Origin: Bacillus sp. SORGH_AS_0510
Lineage (GTDB): Bacteria > Bacillota > Bacilli > Bacillales > Cytobacillaceae
DNA: 64,000 nucleotides
Direction: 5' to 3'
Assembly (NCBI RefSeq): GCF_030818775.1
Contig: NZ_JAUTAU010000001.1
Coordinates: 3,724,001-3,788,000, forward strand
Shown: positions 63,762-64,000 of the stretch, one piece after another
Layout: every line of letters begins with the position of its first letter
Position numbering within the stretch: the stretch's first letter is position 1
Translations under genes and position numbers: made by a program
Notes under the pieces: generated by a model
Databases searched by the model: none
Seen by the model: the letters and a program-made list of their open reading frames with translations, nothing else
What the model was told of the DNA's origin: nothing

Positions 63762-64000
63762 TTACTCTCCTGATTCAGCAAATCTCTTAATTCGATTACC
63801 GATTTCATCACGGACACGTTGGAAGAATGCCCATTTTTCTTCTTCTGTCCCCTCTGCTTTAGCTGGGTCATCAAAGCCCCAGTGAACACGTTTTACATGT
63901 GGTGGAGTGACAGGGCAATGATCTGCTGCATGACCACATAGTGTAACAACTAAGTCAGCATTATTTAAAATAGTAGGGTCAATTACATCCGATGTTTGAT
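63762..64000 (-). CDS. arsC: Arsenate reductase ArsC, thioredoxin-dependent (3' part, runs off window)
   Basis: The C-terminal 78 residues of a low-molecular-weight phosphatase-like arsenate reductase that reduces As(V) to As(III). Two redox Cys are visible in [19 protein letters not shown], and the ending [28 protein letters not shown] is diagnostic for the B. subtilis/S. aureus type. It is followed by the HesB-like gene after 76 bp without a terminator I can see. The start and the first Cys lie outside the window. Confidence 0.95.
   Translation of the reverse strand, partial: QTSDVIDPTILNNADLVVTLCGHAADHCPVTPPHVKRVHWGFDDPAKAEGTEEEKWAFFQRVRDEIGNRIKRFAESGE

Overview
The window looks like chromosomal DNA of a low-GC Gram-positive of the family Bacillaceae (Neobacillus/Mesobacillus/Priestia-like). 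The signs are AGGAGG-type ribosome binding sites, many TTG and GTG starts, A/U-rich hairpin terminators, class IV PHA synthase genes (phaP-phaQ-phaR-phaC), desKR, a yknWXYZ operon behind a sigma-W promoter, a pabB-pabA-pabC block, odhAB, an IDEAL-domain protein and a thioredoxin-type arsC. Most genes lie on the minus strand. No tRNA, rRNA, prophage, transposase or CRISPR array was seen.

Layout. 1-256: 5' part of uppP. 394-3587: a LuxR-type regulator facing a three-gene envelope operon (DUF6230, DUF6114 and an exported protein). 3597-4757: NlpC/P60 wall hydrolase. 5068-13928: PHA locus 1, with phaP (frameshifted) and phaQ, a divergent alpha/beta hydrolase, and an operon adhE - acyl-CoA ligase (frameshifted) - phasin-like - phaR - phaC behind a FadR-type operator. 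14013-18004: ppc and an exported cadherin-like repeat protein. 18129-21242: a small TetR regulon (SRPBCC, TetR, broken CPBP gene, MBL hydrolase) with two identical operators. 21663-25220: frameshifted aminotransferase, YczE-like protein, MFS exporter. 25245-29894: sugar/glycerophosphodiester-type ABC importer with a PHP hydrolase. 30032-34030: pABA synthesis genes, a nucleotidyltransferase and an IDEAL protein. 35452-37187: desKR. 37264-43538: PHA locus 2, a diverged copy of locus 1 with the same gene order plus an SDR reductase and a third PhaR-like protein. 44035-49383: hydrolase, YitT, SDR, GNAT, orphan trpB. 49548-53403: yknWXYZ. 53481-60154: aldo/keto reductase, odhAB, LysR. 60792-64000: an arsenic island.

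Three things stand out. (1) At 63410-63685, next to arsC, a HesB/IscA-like gene reads through an in-frame TGA at the position of the conserved Cys. A perfect 7-bp hairpin lies 18 nt downstream and fits the bacterial SECIS rules, so this is a candidate selenoprotein that ordinary ORF calling misses. (2) Intergenic gaps hold tandem arrays from four sequence families that appear unrelated (seven places), and most share a repeat period of exactly 52 bp, about five DNA turns. (3) The arsenic island has seven ATCAA-N6/7-TTGAT operators before small transcription units. Five of its products, three of them tiny proteins, end in Cys-rich tails.

Four genes (phaP, acyl-CoA ligase 1, CPBP, aminotransferase) are each broken by one extra base in a short homopolymer. 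This suggests either systematic read errors or recent decay; only the CPBP gene also has a nonsense codon.
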